From CAZTZL01 sp964617625 (GTDB taxonomy: Bacteria; Zhuqueibacterota; QNDG01; DSAB01), in NCBI GenBank assembly GCA_964617625.1, contig CAZTZL010000033.1:1-33909 (forward strand): a stretch of DNA of 33,909 nucleotides, read 5' to 3'. The position numbers and the translations under genes are program-made. The notes under the pieces are model-generated. The model made no database searches, was not told where the DNA came from, and saw only the letters and a program-made list of their open reading frames with translations. Below, piece by piece: positions 1-8,402 of the stretch (positions within the stretch are counted from its first letter, which is position 1; every line of letters starts with the position of its first letter).

Positions 1-1
1 G

Positions 2-325
2 GATCTGATCCGTCATGTTTATACAGTTGGCAGAATTTCCGGAAGAGACGAAGATAAATTCGCGCGGACCGGTCTGACGCCAATCCCGGCTCAACAGGTC
101 GTTCCGCCGCTGATCGAGGAATGTATCGGCCATCTCGAATGCCGGGTCGATCAGGCTGTGGATGCCGGAGATCATACCTTTTTTATCGGCCGCGTCGTGC
201 GGGCCTGTGTCGAGGAAGGATTGTTCAATGAAACATGGGATCTGACAAAAGCAGGCGAACTGCATCATTTGGGAGGGGAATGGTTTTCGGTTTCCGGACA
301 GGCGGAAAAGGCCGTGATCTTATGA
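2..325 (+). CDS. Flavin reductase-like domain protein, 5' truncated
   Basis: An open frame runs in from the window edge and ends at TGA 323-325, giving the last 107 residues of a protein. Visible motifs such as GLTPIPAQQV, a P-x-I-E-E-C-x-x-x-L-E-C stretch and GDHTFFIGRVV match the C-terminal half of the FMN-binding flavin reductase-like family (flavoredoxin/RutF type), in which the split beta-barrel binds FMN and the GDH-T/I-F strand is conserved. Members are cytoplasmic NAD(P)H:flavin oxidoreductases or flavin-binding electron carriers. The N-terminal FMN-binding part lies outside the window, so substrate and exact subfamily cannot be decided. Its stop codon overlaps the ATG of cutA (ATGA), so the two genes are probably translationally coupled. 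Confidence 0.8.
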   Translation, partial: DLIRHVYTVGRISGRDEDKFARTGLTPIPAQQVVPPLIEECIGHLECRVDQAVDAGDHTFFIGRVVRACVEEGLFNETWDLTKAGELHHLGGEWFSVSGQAEKAVIL

Positions 326-657
326 AAAAACAACCGGTCGTCATTCTAATCACGGCACCGACCCAGGGGGAAGCAAAATCGATCGGCAGATGTCTCGTTG
401 AAAAGGGACTGGCAGCCTGCGCCAATATTGTCCCCGGGATTCAATCCCTGTTCATCTGGGACGGGAAATTCTGCCAGGAAGAAGAGATTTTAATCATCGT
501 AAAAAGCACTCGGGAAAAAACCAAAGAAATTATTGATGTTGTTAAAGAAAAGCACAGTTATGATGTGCCCGAAATCATCGTCCTGCCTATCGCGGACGGA
601 TCGAAGGATTATCTGAATTGGTTGCAGGAATCGATTTCATCAAATCCCACCGGCTGA
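322..657 (+). CDS. cutA: Divalent-cation tolerance protein CutA
   Basis: The 111-residue product starts at MKKQPVVILITAP and has the whole CutA1 fold: the GLAACANIVPGIQSLFIWDG segment with the conserved Cys-Asn and Tyr/Phe-x-Trp, then EEEILIIVKS, and a C-terminal HSYDVPEIIVLPI strand followed by YLNWL. CutA1 is a small trimeric ferredoxin-like cytoplasmic protein linked to copper tolerance in E. coli, although its molecular role is unsettled. The ATG at 322 overlaps the previous stop and is preferred to an upstream in-frame ATG at 235. The upstream choice would add 29 residues unlike the family, all lying inside the flavin-reductase frame. The 3' end overlaps the next gene by 40 bases. Confidence 0.93.
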   Translation: MKKQPVVILITAPTQGEAKSIGRCLVEKGLAACANIVPGIQSLFIWDGKFCQEEEILIIVKSTREKTKEIIDVVKEKHSYDVPEIIVLPIADGSKDYLNWLQESISSNPTG

Positions 658-1484
658 CATGGGCGCTGGGGATTTCATTGCTTTTACATCTGCTCTTTCT
701 GTTGCTGTACGGAAAGTGGGGCCAAATCCGCCTGTTTCCGATTACCGGCTCCAGCGAAGAAAAACAGATTGCCTTTGAAATTGTGGAGAATCCGAATTCG
801 GAGCCGATGCGGGACCGTCCCGAGGAGGCTGATTTGTATTCGGACCGAAATGCAGTTGCGAAAGATCAGGAGGATCGTAAAATGCAGAATACGCAACTGC
901 CCTATTCAGGCGGAGCCTCACCGGTCAAGAATATAACGGTTCAATCCAGCGAAGCGGATAATCCGTCGAATCAACAGAGCCAGGCACCTTCTGAACAAAG
1001 CATGGCCGAGCGAGCGGAACAACCGGTTGTTTCGGATCGGAGCATCCAATCCAAACCGGCATTCAACCGGGATCAGCTTTTGGGAAGAACCGGAACGAAA
1101 AATGCTGGTTCCAACGCGCTGGCTTATCGACAGACCGTCTCCAGTGCCGACAACAGCGGAGGCATTAGTTTCAATACGTATGATTGGGAATTTGCGCCCT
1201 ATCTGATTGAGTTGAAGAAACGGATCGAACGGAATATTTATCCTCCACCGGCATTTACATATTTGGGATTGGGGGGCAGCAATATTGTCCGATTCCGAAT
1301 TTCGAGGGACGGGAAAATGATCAGTACTGAAATACTGGGATCGGAAGGAAGTCAGGCATTGATTGAAACCAGTAAAAAGGCTGTCGAATTATCCGCGCCT
1401 TTTTGGCCCTTACCGGATGATTTTCCGCGGGAATTTTTGGAAGTCACTGCCAAATTTCATTATATTGTAAATGAATCTTCTTGA
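618..1484 (+). CDS. TonB-family energy-transducing protein
   Basis: This 288-residue protein begins with a short cytoplasmic segment and one membrane helix (about residues 14-31, ALGISLLLHLLFLLLYG). A long polar Gln/Ser/Pro-rich spacer (about 45-185) follows. A C-terminal TonB-like domain covers about 190-288: YLIELKKRIERNIYPPPAF, then IVRFRISRDGKM and a final strand EVTAKFHYIV. The architecture is that of a periplasm-spanning TonB/TolA-type protein passing proton-motive energy to outer-membrane receptors. No ATG is available in frame near the start; TTG 618 is favoured because GAAGGA lies nine bases upstream, inside cutA. exbB follows directly, which supports the role. The spacer is not the usual Pro-Glu/Pro-Lys repeat, so a generic TonB-family call is safer than tonB itself. 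Confidence 0.82.
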   Translation: MVAGIDFIKSHRLTWALGISLLLHLLFLLLYGKWGQIRLFPITGSSEEKQIAFEIVENPNSEPMRDRPEEADLYSDRNAVAKDQEDRKMQNTQLPYSGGASPVKNITVQSSEADNPSNQQSQAPSEQSMAERAEQPVVSDRSIQSKPAFNRDQLLGRTGTKNAGSNALAYRQTVSSADNSGGISFNTYDWEFAPYLIELKKRIERNIYPPPAFTYLGLGGSNIVRFRISRDGKMISTEILGSEGSQALIETSKKAVELSAPFWPLPDDFPREFLEVTAKFHYIVNESS

Positions 1485-1495
1485 ACGGAGCTGTT

Positions 1496-2122
1496 ATGAC
1501 TGCTATTTTGGAGATGATGACACGGGGCGGGATCATGATGATCCCATTGTTACTGACATCGATTGTCGGTCTGGCTGTTTTTATCGAGCGTGCGCTGTTT
1601 CTGCGACGGTCCAGGATTATCAAACCGGAAATCATCTGGATGATTAAAAATATCAATAAAACAGAAGATGTTCAGAAGATGCTGGATCAACTGGGAAACC
1701 GCGAGGGCCCGTTTATCAATATCATCCGGACCGGCCTGGAAAATTTTAAAAAGCCGCGTGAGGAAATCAAAGAAATCATCATCGATCAGGGGCGGCAGGA
1801 ATCAAGGACACTTGAACGTGGACTTGTCATCCTCGAAACCGTTGCGGGGATTGCGCCTCTGATGGGGCTGTTGGGAACGGTTCTGGGCATGATTAAAGTA
1901 TTTCAGGTGATTTCGGTACAGGGGCTGGGACAGACCCAGTCGCTTTCCGGAGGTATTTCGGAGGCATTGATTACCACCGTTTTTGGATTGTCCATTGCCA
2001 TCCCTGCTCTGGTGGCCTATAACTATTTTAATCATCGGGTCGAGGACCTGATATTGGAAATCGAAAAACATTCTTCTCACCTGATGCAAAAATTGGGAGC
2101 GCCTGAAAAGAGAAAGGAATGA
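1496..2122 (+). CDS. exbB: MotA/TolQ/ExbB-family proton channel protein
   Basis: The 208-residue protein has the standard ExbB layout. A first membrane helix near the N-terminus (GIMMIPLLLTSIVGLAVFIE) is followed by a cytoplasmic region with REGPFINIIRTGL and a Glu/Arg-rich segment. The conserved pore pair comes last: VAGIAPLMGLLGTVLGMI, then GGISEALITTVFGLSIAIPA. ExbB pentamers surround an ExbD dimer in the inner membrane and use proton flow to power TonB. ATG 1496 is chosen because ACGGAG sits seven bases upstream; an earlier TTG at 1481 overlaps the previous stop and has no ribosome site. The preceding gene is TonB-like, so the pair probably works together. No exbD follows, which is odd. 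Confidence 0.9.
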   Translation: MTAILEMMTRGGIMMIPLLLTSIVGLAVFIERALFLRRSRIIKPEIIWMIKNINKTEDVQKMLDQLGNREGPFINIIRTGLENFKKPREEIKEIIIDQGRQESRTLERGLVILETVAGIAPLMGLLGTVLGMIKVFQVISVQGLGQTQSLSGGISEALITTVFGLSIAIPALVAYNYFNHRVEDLILEIEKHSSHLMQKLGAPEKRKE

Positions 2123-2123
2123 C

Positions 2124-3122
2124 ATGATTACCTTTACTAAAAAGCGTCTAAACGAACTGTTTCGTTGTTTCGGGAAGCAAAAAATCGTTGTCGTCGGCGA
2201 CCTGATGCTGGACCAGTACCTATGGGGCAGCATGTCGAGAATTTCTCCCGAAGCGCCCGTTCCGGTTGTCGATATTCAATCCGAATCGTTTCGATTTGGC
2301 GGTGCGGCCAATGTGTGCTATAATGTACAGACGCTGGGAGCGGAAGTGATTCCTATCGGTGTGATCGGGGAGGATCAATACGGGAAAGTATTGAAGGATC
2401 TTTTTGAAAAAAATGGGTTGATGAATGATGGACTATTTATTGATAAAGACCGTCCGACGACTCTAAAGACCAGAATCATTGCTCACAGTCAGCATGTGGT
2501 CAGGACGGACAGGGAAATCCGCAGCGGGCTGTCAAAACATGTACAAAACAAGATACTTGAATTCATTCAAATACACCTAAATGATTTTGGCGGGATCATT
2601 CTTGAAGATTACAACAAAGGTGTTTTATCGTCACGGCTAATCCAGGAAATAATCAAACTGGCTCGAAAATATCACAAGATGGTTTTTGTCGATCCAAAAC
2701 GGGATCATTTTTTCGATTACAGGGAAGTGACGTTGTTTAAGCCCAACCGCAAAGAAGTGAGTGATAATCTGCGGATGCAGCTTGATTCCGATGAGGATAT
2801 CATCCGGGCGGGGGAAAAGATCATGAACCAGCTTCAATGCAAAGCCGTGCTGATCACGCTTGGTGAGGAAGGGATGATGCTGTTTCAGCCTGGAAAGTTG
2901 AACATGAAGGTGCAGACACGGGCGGTCAAGGTGCACGATGTATCCGGTGCCGGGGATACGGTTATTGCCACAATGGCCGTATCGATGATTGCCGGAGCAA
3001 GTTTAGAAGAAGCCGCAACGATCGCGAATCATGCCGCAGGGATTGTCTGCGGTGAAGTGGGTATCGTGCCTATCGGCCACCAACGGCTGTTGGAAGATCT
3101 GCTCGATGCCATGGGAAATTAG
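2124..3122 (+). CDS. rfaE1: D-glycero-beta-D-manno-heptose-7-phosphate kinase (PfkB family)
   Basis: The 332-residue product is a ribokinase/PfkB sugar kinase. VVVGDLMLDQYLWG and SPEAPVPV at the N-terminus are typical of the RfaE/HldE kinase domain. FGGAANVCYNVQTLGAEV, ILEDYNKGVLS, VDPKR and FKPNRKE follow, and the C-terminal catalytic signature is DVSGAGDTVIA. The enzyme phosphorylates C1 of heptose-7-phosphate on the ADP-heptose route to the LPS inner core. Only the kinase domain is present; the nucleotidyltransferase domain fused in E. coli HldE is absent, so adenylyl transfer must be encoded elsewhere. Start ATG 2124 follows AAAGGA and lies one base past the exbB stop, so it is part of the same transcript. 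A heptosyltransferase-like gene lies at 20936-21964. Confidence 0.92.
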   Translation: MITFTKKRLNELFRCFGKQKIVVVGDLMLDQYLWGSMSRISPEAPVPVVDIQSESFRFGGAANVCYNVQTLGAEVIPIGVIGEDQYGKVLKDLFEKNGLMNDGLFIDKDRPTTLKTRIIAHSQHVVRTDREIRSGLSKHVQNKILEFIQIHLNDFGGIILEDYNKGVLSSRLIQEIIKLARKYHKMVFVDPKRDHFFDYREVTLFKPNRKEVSDNLRMQLDSDEDIIRAGEKIMNQLQCKAVLITLGEEGMMLFQPGKLNMKVQTRAVKVHDVSGAGDTVIATMAVSMIAGASLEEAATIANHAAGIVCGEVGIVPIGHQRLLEDLLDAMGN

Positions 3123-3161
3123 GATTTAAACTTTGGTAAATTTATTGAATCAGATAAGTGA

Positions 3162-3216
3162 GGATGTATTCTCCGACAGAGTTTGTCCCGAGGAATCGAA
3201 GAACTCAGGATGAAAA
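3162..3216. repeat. Degenerate intergenic repeat copy (CTCAGGATGA type)
   Basis: Between rfaE1 and the next gene lies GAGGAATCGAAGAACTCAGG followed by ATGA, with TCC/GGA and GAG/CTC arms that can fold into a short imperfect hairpin. It shares CTCAG-S-ATGA and a nearby TCGA with the block at 22930-22960. I recall similar intergenic motifs (TCGAAG...CTCAGGATGACA) in several bacterial phyla, but cannot check that here. Confidence 0.4.
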
Positions 3217-3269
3217 TGGTTCATAAATATCACAAAGTTTAGTTAGAATGAAGAAAGGTATTTCCCATT

Positions 3270-3316
3270 AAAAAGAAGAAGACAGGCCAAATGGGATGAA
3301 TTCCAAAAGGCCTGTC
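3270..3316 (-). terminator. Intrinsic terminator of the small membrane protein gene
   Basis: An eight-base inverted repeat, GACAGGCC at 3281-3288 and GGCCTGTC at 3309-3316, encloses a 20-base loop. Read on the minus strand the stem is followed by TTCTTCTTTTT, so it fits as terminator for the gene that ends at 3348. Confidence 0.65.
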
Positions 3317-3347
3317 TATGGGAGGGAGAGAGAGAGTTATGATAAAT

Positions 3348-3617
3348 CTATTTTGCTAACATGTAAATACCCAATCCAATCAATATAAAAGGAAGAAGCG
3401 GAGCCAGAATGCCGAGCGGGGCCAGTAACAATCCAAAAATGCTGCCCACAACCATTAGAGGAAGAATCGCTATAATCAGTACACTCAGAACAACGGCGAG
3501 AACAATCATCAATGGCAGACTTATTAGAAAAATTCCAGTTTTGAATATGAGACCCAGCAGTTTCAGTCCGATGAGAACCATTCCAAAAATGAATAGAAAA
3601 GTTAATAAATCTGACAT
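3348..3617 (-). CDS. Small hydrophobic membrane protein, unrecognised
   Basis: The 89-residue product is almost wholly hydrophobic: MSDLLTFLFIFGMVLIGLK, a second stretch ending in a long Leu/Ile/Val segment (about 28-58), then a Leu/Pro/Gly-rich segment to the C-terminal Lys. It probably forms three or four short inner-membrane helices. No soluble domain, cysteines or charged motif suggests a biochemical function. The start is supported by AAGGAG about eight bases upstream, and the gene has its own terminator, so it looks like a real single-gene unit divergent from the PAP2 phosphatase gene. An overlapping frame (3337-3639) is polar, with no ribosome site, and is taken as a shadow. It may belong to the small envelope-stress membrane proteins, but nothing in the sequence proves this. 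Confidence 0.7.
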   Translation of the reverse strand: MSDLLTFLFIFGMVLIGLKLLGLIFKTGIFLISLPLMIVLAVVLSVLIIAILPLMVVGSIFGLLLAPLGILAPLLPFILIGLGIYMLAK

Positions 3618-3689
3618 TGATCAACTCCTTCTGTTTCATATTATTCTACTTCACTAGTTTGTTTTTGGTTTCAAAAAAAATGAGTTTTT

Positions 3690-4454
3690 ATGATAAAATT
3701 TTTTAACTGCAAATCCTGCCTTATCCGATTTAAACGTCAGCAATTTGCTGTCCGAAACGTCATTTTATTCATTCTGTTCTTTTCCTTTTTCGGCAGAGGA
3801 GCGGCTGGCAATGACGTGCCGTTTTCCCTGACGTCGGAAAAGGAATGGACAGTTCTGGGCAGCGGAGTCGTTCTGTTTGGAGTCGGAAGTTATGTTTATC
3901 ATCATGTCGTTCCTCCCAACCCCAATCAAATTGATCAAAAAAAGTTATTGCCCTTTGATCGTTTTGCAATCCGATGCCACAATAAAAAGACAGCTGTGAT
4001 CAGTGATTTTACATTGGGAGTCTGCTCACTTCTGCCTCTGGTATCCATTTCTTCCGTAAAAAATGATCGGCAATTTAAAATACAGGCACTCATGACAATT
4101 GAGTCTTATTTGATAACGACAGGCATGACGTGCCTGGTAAAAGGCGTTGTCCGGCGACCACGACCGTATGTTTATCAAAATGCAAATTTATTGATGAATA
4201 AAGACGCGGGACGTTCCTTTTTTTCGGGACATACTTCAATGGCTTTTAACGGGGCCGTTCTGACGGCGCTTATGTTTCAGGAAGGCAACAGAAATTCCCA
4301 TTGGGTTGCTCCGATGTGGATCGGCGGATTGAGTACGGCCGTTGTTACAGGTATTTTCAGGATTACCTCGGGCAACCATTTTCCAACGGATGTGCTTGCC
4401 GGCGCATTGGCTGGATCAATTGTCGGATACGCCATTGTCCGCCTGCATCAATAG
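3690..4454 (+). CDS. PAP2-superfamily membrane-associated phosphatase
   Basis: The 254-residue protein carries all three PAP2 acid-phosphatase motifs: KGVVRRPRP (KX6RP), FFSGHTS (the SGH motif with its catalytic His), and RITSGNHFPTD (R-X5-H-X3-D, with the usual Ser before Arg replaced by Phe). A hydrophobic N-terminal segment (about residues 22-38) is a signal peptide or first helix, and Gly/Ala-rich helices follow at the C-terminus. Family members remove phosphate from lipid phosphates such as undecaprenyl pyrophosphate or phosphatidic acid, or from phosphorylated lipid A, on the periplasmic side of the membrane. The true substrate cannot be read from sequence. ATG 3690 has no clear ribosome site. 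The next gene starts 43 bases downstream. Confidence 0.88.
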   Translation: MIKFFNCKSCLIRFKRQQFAVRNVILFILFFSFFGRGAAGNDVPFSLTSEKEWTVLGSGVVLFGVGSYVYHHVVPPNPNQIDQKKLLPFDRFAIRCHNKKTAVISDFTLGVCSLLPLVSISSVKNDRQFKIQALMTIESYLITTGMTCLVKGVVRRPRPYVYQNANLLMNKDAGRSFFSGHTSMAFNGAVLTALMFQEGNRNSHWVAPMWIGGLSTAVVTGIFRITSGNHFPTDVLAGALAGSIVGYAIVRLHQ

Positions 4455-4497
4455 TCCGATTTCTGGCCGGCAATAAATGAATAGGAGTTGCTCAGGA

Positions 4498-6720
4498 ATG
4501 ACTCGAATTCTATCTGCTAAAATACAAAAAGAATCGGAAGTTGAGATTTGTTTCGATCAACCGATTCAACAAATAAATATTGAGGATGTGCACATTAACA
4601 ACGGGAGTCAAGTTCGCCAGGCTGTTTGCAGTGGAAATAGCTGTCGGTTGAAAACTTCAAAATTTGATCTCACAAAAACGTATCTCATCCGGATTGATGG
4701 ATTTCAGGAAATGGTTCTACAGCCGGATCTGGTTTTGGACATGTATTATTCCGACAAGCCTCTCGGCTGTCTGACTGAATCTGGTCAGACCGTGTTCCGA
4801 TTGTTTGCTCCGAGAGCTTCGGAAGTTAAGCTGATTCTTTTCCAAACGTTCGATGAAGAAGAAGGAGAGCCGATTCAAATGGTACGGGATGAGGACGGTG
4901 TATGGGAAATATCCATTCCCGGCAAACTTCCGGGCCGTTATTACGGATATCGGATTTCCGGCCCGGAACATGAGACGGAAATGTTCGATCCCTCCATTGT
5001 CGTCGCAGATCCCTATTCAAAAGCGGTGGTATCCAAAAATCACTATCTTCATCCCTCGAAGAGTTTGGTACTGGATGCCTCCGAATTTGACTGGGAAGGG
5101 GATACATGGATCTGTCCGAATTTAAAGGATCTCATTATTTACGAAATGCATGTCCGCGATATGACGGCACATTCAAGTTCAGGTGTAGATCCGGAAAATC
5201 GGGGGACGTATTCCGGATTGGTCCAGAAGCAAAAAAAAGGCGGTCTGGATTATATCCGTTCTCTCGGTGTGAACGCAGTGGAACTGCTTCCCGTTCAGGA
5301 GTTTGCCAATTTTGAAATCGACTATAAAAATCCCAAATTGCCGGTTTTCAATACATGGAATTGTTATGAAAGAAACCACTGGGGATATATGACCTCGTAT
5401 TTTTTCGCGCCCGAATCCTACTACGCCACCGGAAACACGATTGAAAAGGGGAAATACAACGGAAGTGACGGACGGGCTGTTTTCGAATTCAAAGAAATGG
5501 TCAAGGCATTTCATAAAGCCGGCATCGCGGTGATCATGGATGTGGTTTATAATCATGTTTCGCATTATGATCTTAATCCGCTGAAATATATCGACAAGAA
5601 ATACTATTTCTATTTGAAAGACGACCAGACATTCCAATCACTGAGTTATTGCGGCAATGATCTCCGGACAGAGCGCCCCATGGCAAGAAGATTGATTATC
5701 GACAGCATTCAAACCTGGATGGAGGAGTATCACATTGACGGATTCCGTTTTGACCTGGCAACGATGATCGATGAGAAAACCATTGACGGCATCACGAAGA
5801 CGGCACGATGGATCAATCCCGATGTGATTTTCATTGCCGAACCGTGGGGCGGCGAAAAATACGATCCTCACTTTTTTTCGACAAAAGGCTGGGCTGCCTG
5901 GAACGACTGGTTCAGGAACGGAATCAAGGGAGAACATCCAAAGCATAGTCCAGGATTTATTTTTGGCAAGAATAAAAACAAAGATTTTTTTGAATTTGTT
6001 CGGAAGGTAATTGTGGGCACACTTGTCGAGCAAGCCGGGCCTTTTATGAAATCCGATCATTCGATGAATTATCTGGAATGCCACGATAACTGTACACTCG
6101 GAGATTTCATTCGTTTTACACTGAACGATGTTTCCGAACAAAGTGTTATCAAAAATCCAGAGAAGCATGTCCGGTTAACAGAGAAACAGCTGCGGATTAA
6201 TCAACTGGCAGCGCTGATTCTGTTGACCAGCCAGGGAGCGGCCATGATCCACGAAGGGCAGGAATTTGCACGCAGCAAGGTAGTTGCAAAATCCGCCATA
6301 CCGGACGCACCTGCTGGTAAAATCGACTGCAACAGTTATAACAAAGATGACGAGACCAACTGGATCGATTATGCCCATAAAGACCTGAACAGCACACTTG
6401 TGGATTATTATCGCGGATTGATTGCACTCAGAAAAGTACATCCTGAATTCAGGCATGCCAAAAGAAAGGATATCCACTTTCTTGAATCAGGTCCGGAATC
6501 CGCTTTCGGTTTTCTTATTGATTTGCAGGAGTCAAAAAACAATCACCCGATTCTGGTATTACTGAACAGTGATCCCGAAGAAGAAGCGGAATTTGTTTTG
6601 CCGCAGGGAAAGTGGGGTGTTCTTGTCAATCAAAATACGGCAGGAACAGAAATCATTGAACAGATATCGGAGAACGCGTCTGTTCCGCCCGCTTCGGGTA
6701 TGGTTCTGATGCGGATATAA
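4498..6720 (+). CDS. GH13 pullulanase-like / glycogen debranching-type enzyme
   Basis: The 740-residue product (from ATG 4498) has an N-terminal beta region, a CBM48-like domain (about 88-180, with TVFRLFAPRASEVKL and GRYYGYRI) and a GH13 TIM-barrel. The four catalytic regions are visible: DVVYNH (348-353), DGFRFD with nucleophile Asp419, IAEPWGG with acid/base Glu448, and ECHDN with Asp530. The order and N-terminal module fit type I pullulanases and other alpha-1,6-debranching enzymes. The classical pullulanase YNWGYDP is replaced by ERNHWGYMTS. No signal peptide is seen, so a cytoplasmic role in glycogen or maltodextrin breakdown is likely. AGGAG at 4483-4487 favours ATG 4498 over ATG 4477. 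No other glycogen genes are nearby. Confidence 0.85.
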   Translation: MTRILSAKIQKESEVEICFDQPIQQINIEDVHINNGSQVRQAVCSGNSCRLKTSKFDLTKTYLIRIDGFQEMVLQPDLVLDMYYSDKPLGCLTESGQTVFRLFAPRASEVKLILFQTFDEEEGEPIQMVRDEDGVWEISIPGKLPGRYYGYRISGPEHETEMFDPSIVVADPYSKAVVSKNHYLHPSKSLVLDASEFDWEGDTWICPNLKDLIIYEMHVRDMTAHSSSGVDPENRGTYSGLVQKQKKGGLDYIRSLGVNAVELLPVQEFANFEIDYKNPKLPVFNTWNCYERNHWGYMTSYFFAPESYYATGNTIEKGKYNGSDGRAVFEFKEMVKAFHKAGIAVIMDVVYNHVSHYDLNPLKYIDKKYYFYLKDDQTFQSLSYCGNDLRTERPMARRLIIDSIQTWMEEYHIDGFRFDLATMIDEKTIDGITKTARWINPDVIFIAEPWGGEKYDPHFFSTKGWAAWNDWFRNGIKGEHPKHSPGFIFGKNKNKDFFEFVRKVIVGTLVEQAGPFMKSDHSMNYLECHDNCTLGDFIRFTLNDVSEQSVIKNPEKHVRLTEKQLRINQLAALILLTSQGAAMIHEGQEFARSKVVAKSAIPDAPAGKIDCNSYNKDDETNWIDYAHKDLNSTLVDYYRGLIALRKVHPEFRHAKRKDIHFLESGPESAFGFLIDLQESKNNHPILVLLNSDPEEEAEFVLPQGKWGVLVNQNTAGTEIIEQISENASVPPASGMVLMRI

Positions 6721-6787
6721 CGTATGACCCAATTGCCGAGTCGACCATAAAAAGAATCGCCGAAATTTAAGGAAAGCTGTTGATTAT

Positions 6788-6846
6788 TTGACTATAATTT
6801 TTTATTATTCATCTTAGCTACTTATTTTATTGACAGGGGAATCGAT
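6788..6846 (+). promoter_or_regulatory. guaB upstream region with possible promoter and ribosome site
   Basis: The 126-base gap before guaB contains TTGACTATAAT at 6788-6798. It offers either a -35-like TTGACT or a -10-like TATAAT, but no well-spaced partner is evident for either. AGGGG at 6835-6839 is a good ribosome-binding site for ATG 6847. Confidence 0.4.
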
Positions 6847-8307
6847 ATGACTGATAAAATTATCATGGAAGGTTTAACGTTCGACGATATTTTGCTTGTT
6901 CCTGCCCGTTCGGATGTTCTTCCACGGGATACCGACGTGCGGACGCAGTTAACGCGGCATATTTCGATTAACATCCCCGTTGTTTCGGCCGCCATGGATA
7001 CGGTAACCGAATCCACACTCGCTGTGGCTATTGCCCGGGAAGGCGGCATAGGAATTATTCATAAAAATCTTCCTCCTGCGAAACAGGCTGCTCAAGTGGA
7101 TCTTGTGAAACGTTCCGAAAGCGGAATGATTTCAAATCCGGTTTCCCTGACGCCGGATAAAAAACTTCGCGATGCTTTGAAATTGATGCATCAATATCAT
7201 ATCTCAGGAATCCCCATCGTCGAAGGCGAGAAACTGGTCGGTATTTTAACCAACCGGGACCTGCGTTTTGAGACCGATCTCGAACAAAAAATCAGCGATG
7301 TGATGACAAAAGAGAGACTGATCACAGCGCCGGTTGGAACAAAATTTTCCGAAGCGGAAAAAATCCTCCAAAAATATAAAATCGAAAAGCTGCCAATCAT
7401 AGATAAGCAGGGCAATCTTAAAGGCCTGATTACGGTAAAAGATATTCAGAAACGAAAAGCCTTTCCCGCGGCGACGAAAGACCTGAAAGGCCGGCTCATG
7501 GCGGGCGCTGCGATCGGCGTAGCCCAGGACACCATGAAACGGGTTGAACTTCTCATGAATGCAGAAGTGGATGTTCTCTGTGTCGATACGTCGCACGGTC
7601 ATTCTACCCGCGTGCTTGAGGTGATTCGCGAGATTCGAAATTGTTTTCCAGAAGCCGAAATTATCGGAGGCAATGTGGCTACAGCCGATGGCGCTCAGGC
7701 GTTAATCGATGCGGGTGTGGATGCAGTCAAAGTCGGCATCGGCCCCGGATCCATTTGCACCACGAGGGTGATCGCGGGAGTGGGCGTGCCCCAGGTTACT
7801 GCGATTTCAAATTGTCTCAAAGCTTGCCAAAAAGAGAAAGTGCCCTTGATCTCGGACGGTGGAGTTCGGTATTCAGGAGACATTGCCAAGGCCATTGCTG
7901 CAGGCGCCGATTCGGTGATGCTTGGTTCGCTGTTTGCCGGTGTGGAAGAAAGTCCGGGAGAGATGATTCTATTAGAAGGGCGGAGTTACAAAGTCTACCG
8001 TGGCATGGGTTCTCTCGGTGCTATGGCCGACGGCAGTGCAGACCGGTATTTTCAGGAGAGTTCGGAAGCGACGAAATATGTTCCGGAAGGAATCGAGGGC
8101 AGGGTGCCGTACAAAGGTAAACTTTCTGATATCGTTTTCCAGCTCGTTGGCGGATTAAAATCAGCAATGGGATATTGCGGCGTTAAAAATATCAAAAATT
8201 TAAAAAGCAAGACGAAATTTATCCGGGTGACAGCGGCAGGTGTAAAAGAGAGTCATCCTCATGATGTTACTATTACAAGAGAAGCACCCAATTATCAGAG
8301 GGGATAA
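6847..8307 (+). CDS. guaB: Inosine-5'-monophosphate dehydrogenase
   Basis: This 486-residue protein is full-length bacterial IMPDH, which oxidises IMP to XMP with NAD+ in guanine nucleotide synthesis. The N-terminal FDDILLVPARS and VVSAAMDTVTE are diagnostic. A CBS-domain pair sits at about 95-205 (SGIPIVEGEKLVGILTNRDL and KLPIIDKQGNLKGLITVKDI). The catalytic loop GPGSICTTR contains nucleophile Cys304, followed by SDGGVRYSGDIAKA, then the mobile flap with the YRGMGSLGAM segment and EGRVPYKG. The gene stands alone: a strong pullulanase-like gene lies upstream and a convergent rpsT downstream. Confidence 0.97.
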   Translation: MTDKIIMEGLTFDDILLVPARSDVLPRDTDVRTQLTRHISINIPVVSAAMDTVTESTLAVAIAREGGIGIIHKNLPPAKQAAQVDLVKRSESGMISNPVSLTPDKKLRDALKLMHQYHISGIPIVEGEKLVGILTNRDLRFETDLEQKISDVMTKERLITAPVGTKFSEAEKILQKYKIEKLPIIDKQGNLKGLITVKDIQKRKAFPAATKDLKGRLMAGAAIGVAQDTMKRVELLMNAEVDVLCVDTSHGHSTRVLEVIREIRNCFPEAEIIGGNVATADGAQALIDAGVDAVKVGIGPGSICTTRVIAGVGVPQVTAISNCLKACQKEKVPLISDGGVRYSGDIAKAIAAGADSVMLGSLFAGVEESPGEMILLEGRSYKVYRGMGSLGAMADGSADRYFQESSEATKYVPEGIEGRVPYKGKLSDIVFQLVGGLKSAMGYCGVKNIKNLKSKTKFIRVTAAGVKESHPHDVTITREAPNYQRG

Positions 8308-8311
8308 AAAA

Positions 8312-8380
8312 GAAACCGAGATTGCTCCATATCACCGGATTTAGGGGGAGTTACCGGGTCAAAAGAACCTTCTCGGTTTC
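8312..8380. terminator. Long-range inverted repeat between convergent guaB and rpsT
   Basis: GAAACCGAG (8312-8320) and CTCGGTTTC (8372-8380) form a perfect nine-base stem around a 51-base loop. The loop holds a second weak CCGG-containing pairing. Both flanks are A/T-rich, so it may terminate both convergent genes, but the large loop is unusual for an intrinsic terminator. Confidence 0.5.
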
Positions 8381-8402
8381 AATGTAATTTTAAATCAAAA
8401 AA

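Noticed and set aside
235..321. 29-residue N-terminal extension of CutA
   Set aside because: It lies in the flavin-reductase coding region, has no family match, and ATG 322 gives the normal length.
3337..3639. Overlapping 100-residue frame on the minus strand
   Set aside because: It is a shadow of the hydrophobic 89-residue gene, which has the ribosome site and fits the terminator.
7641..8120. 159-residue frame inside guaB
   Set aside because: It is an Arg/Ser/Gly-rich alternate reading of guaB without a ribosome site or family match.
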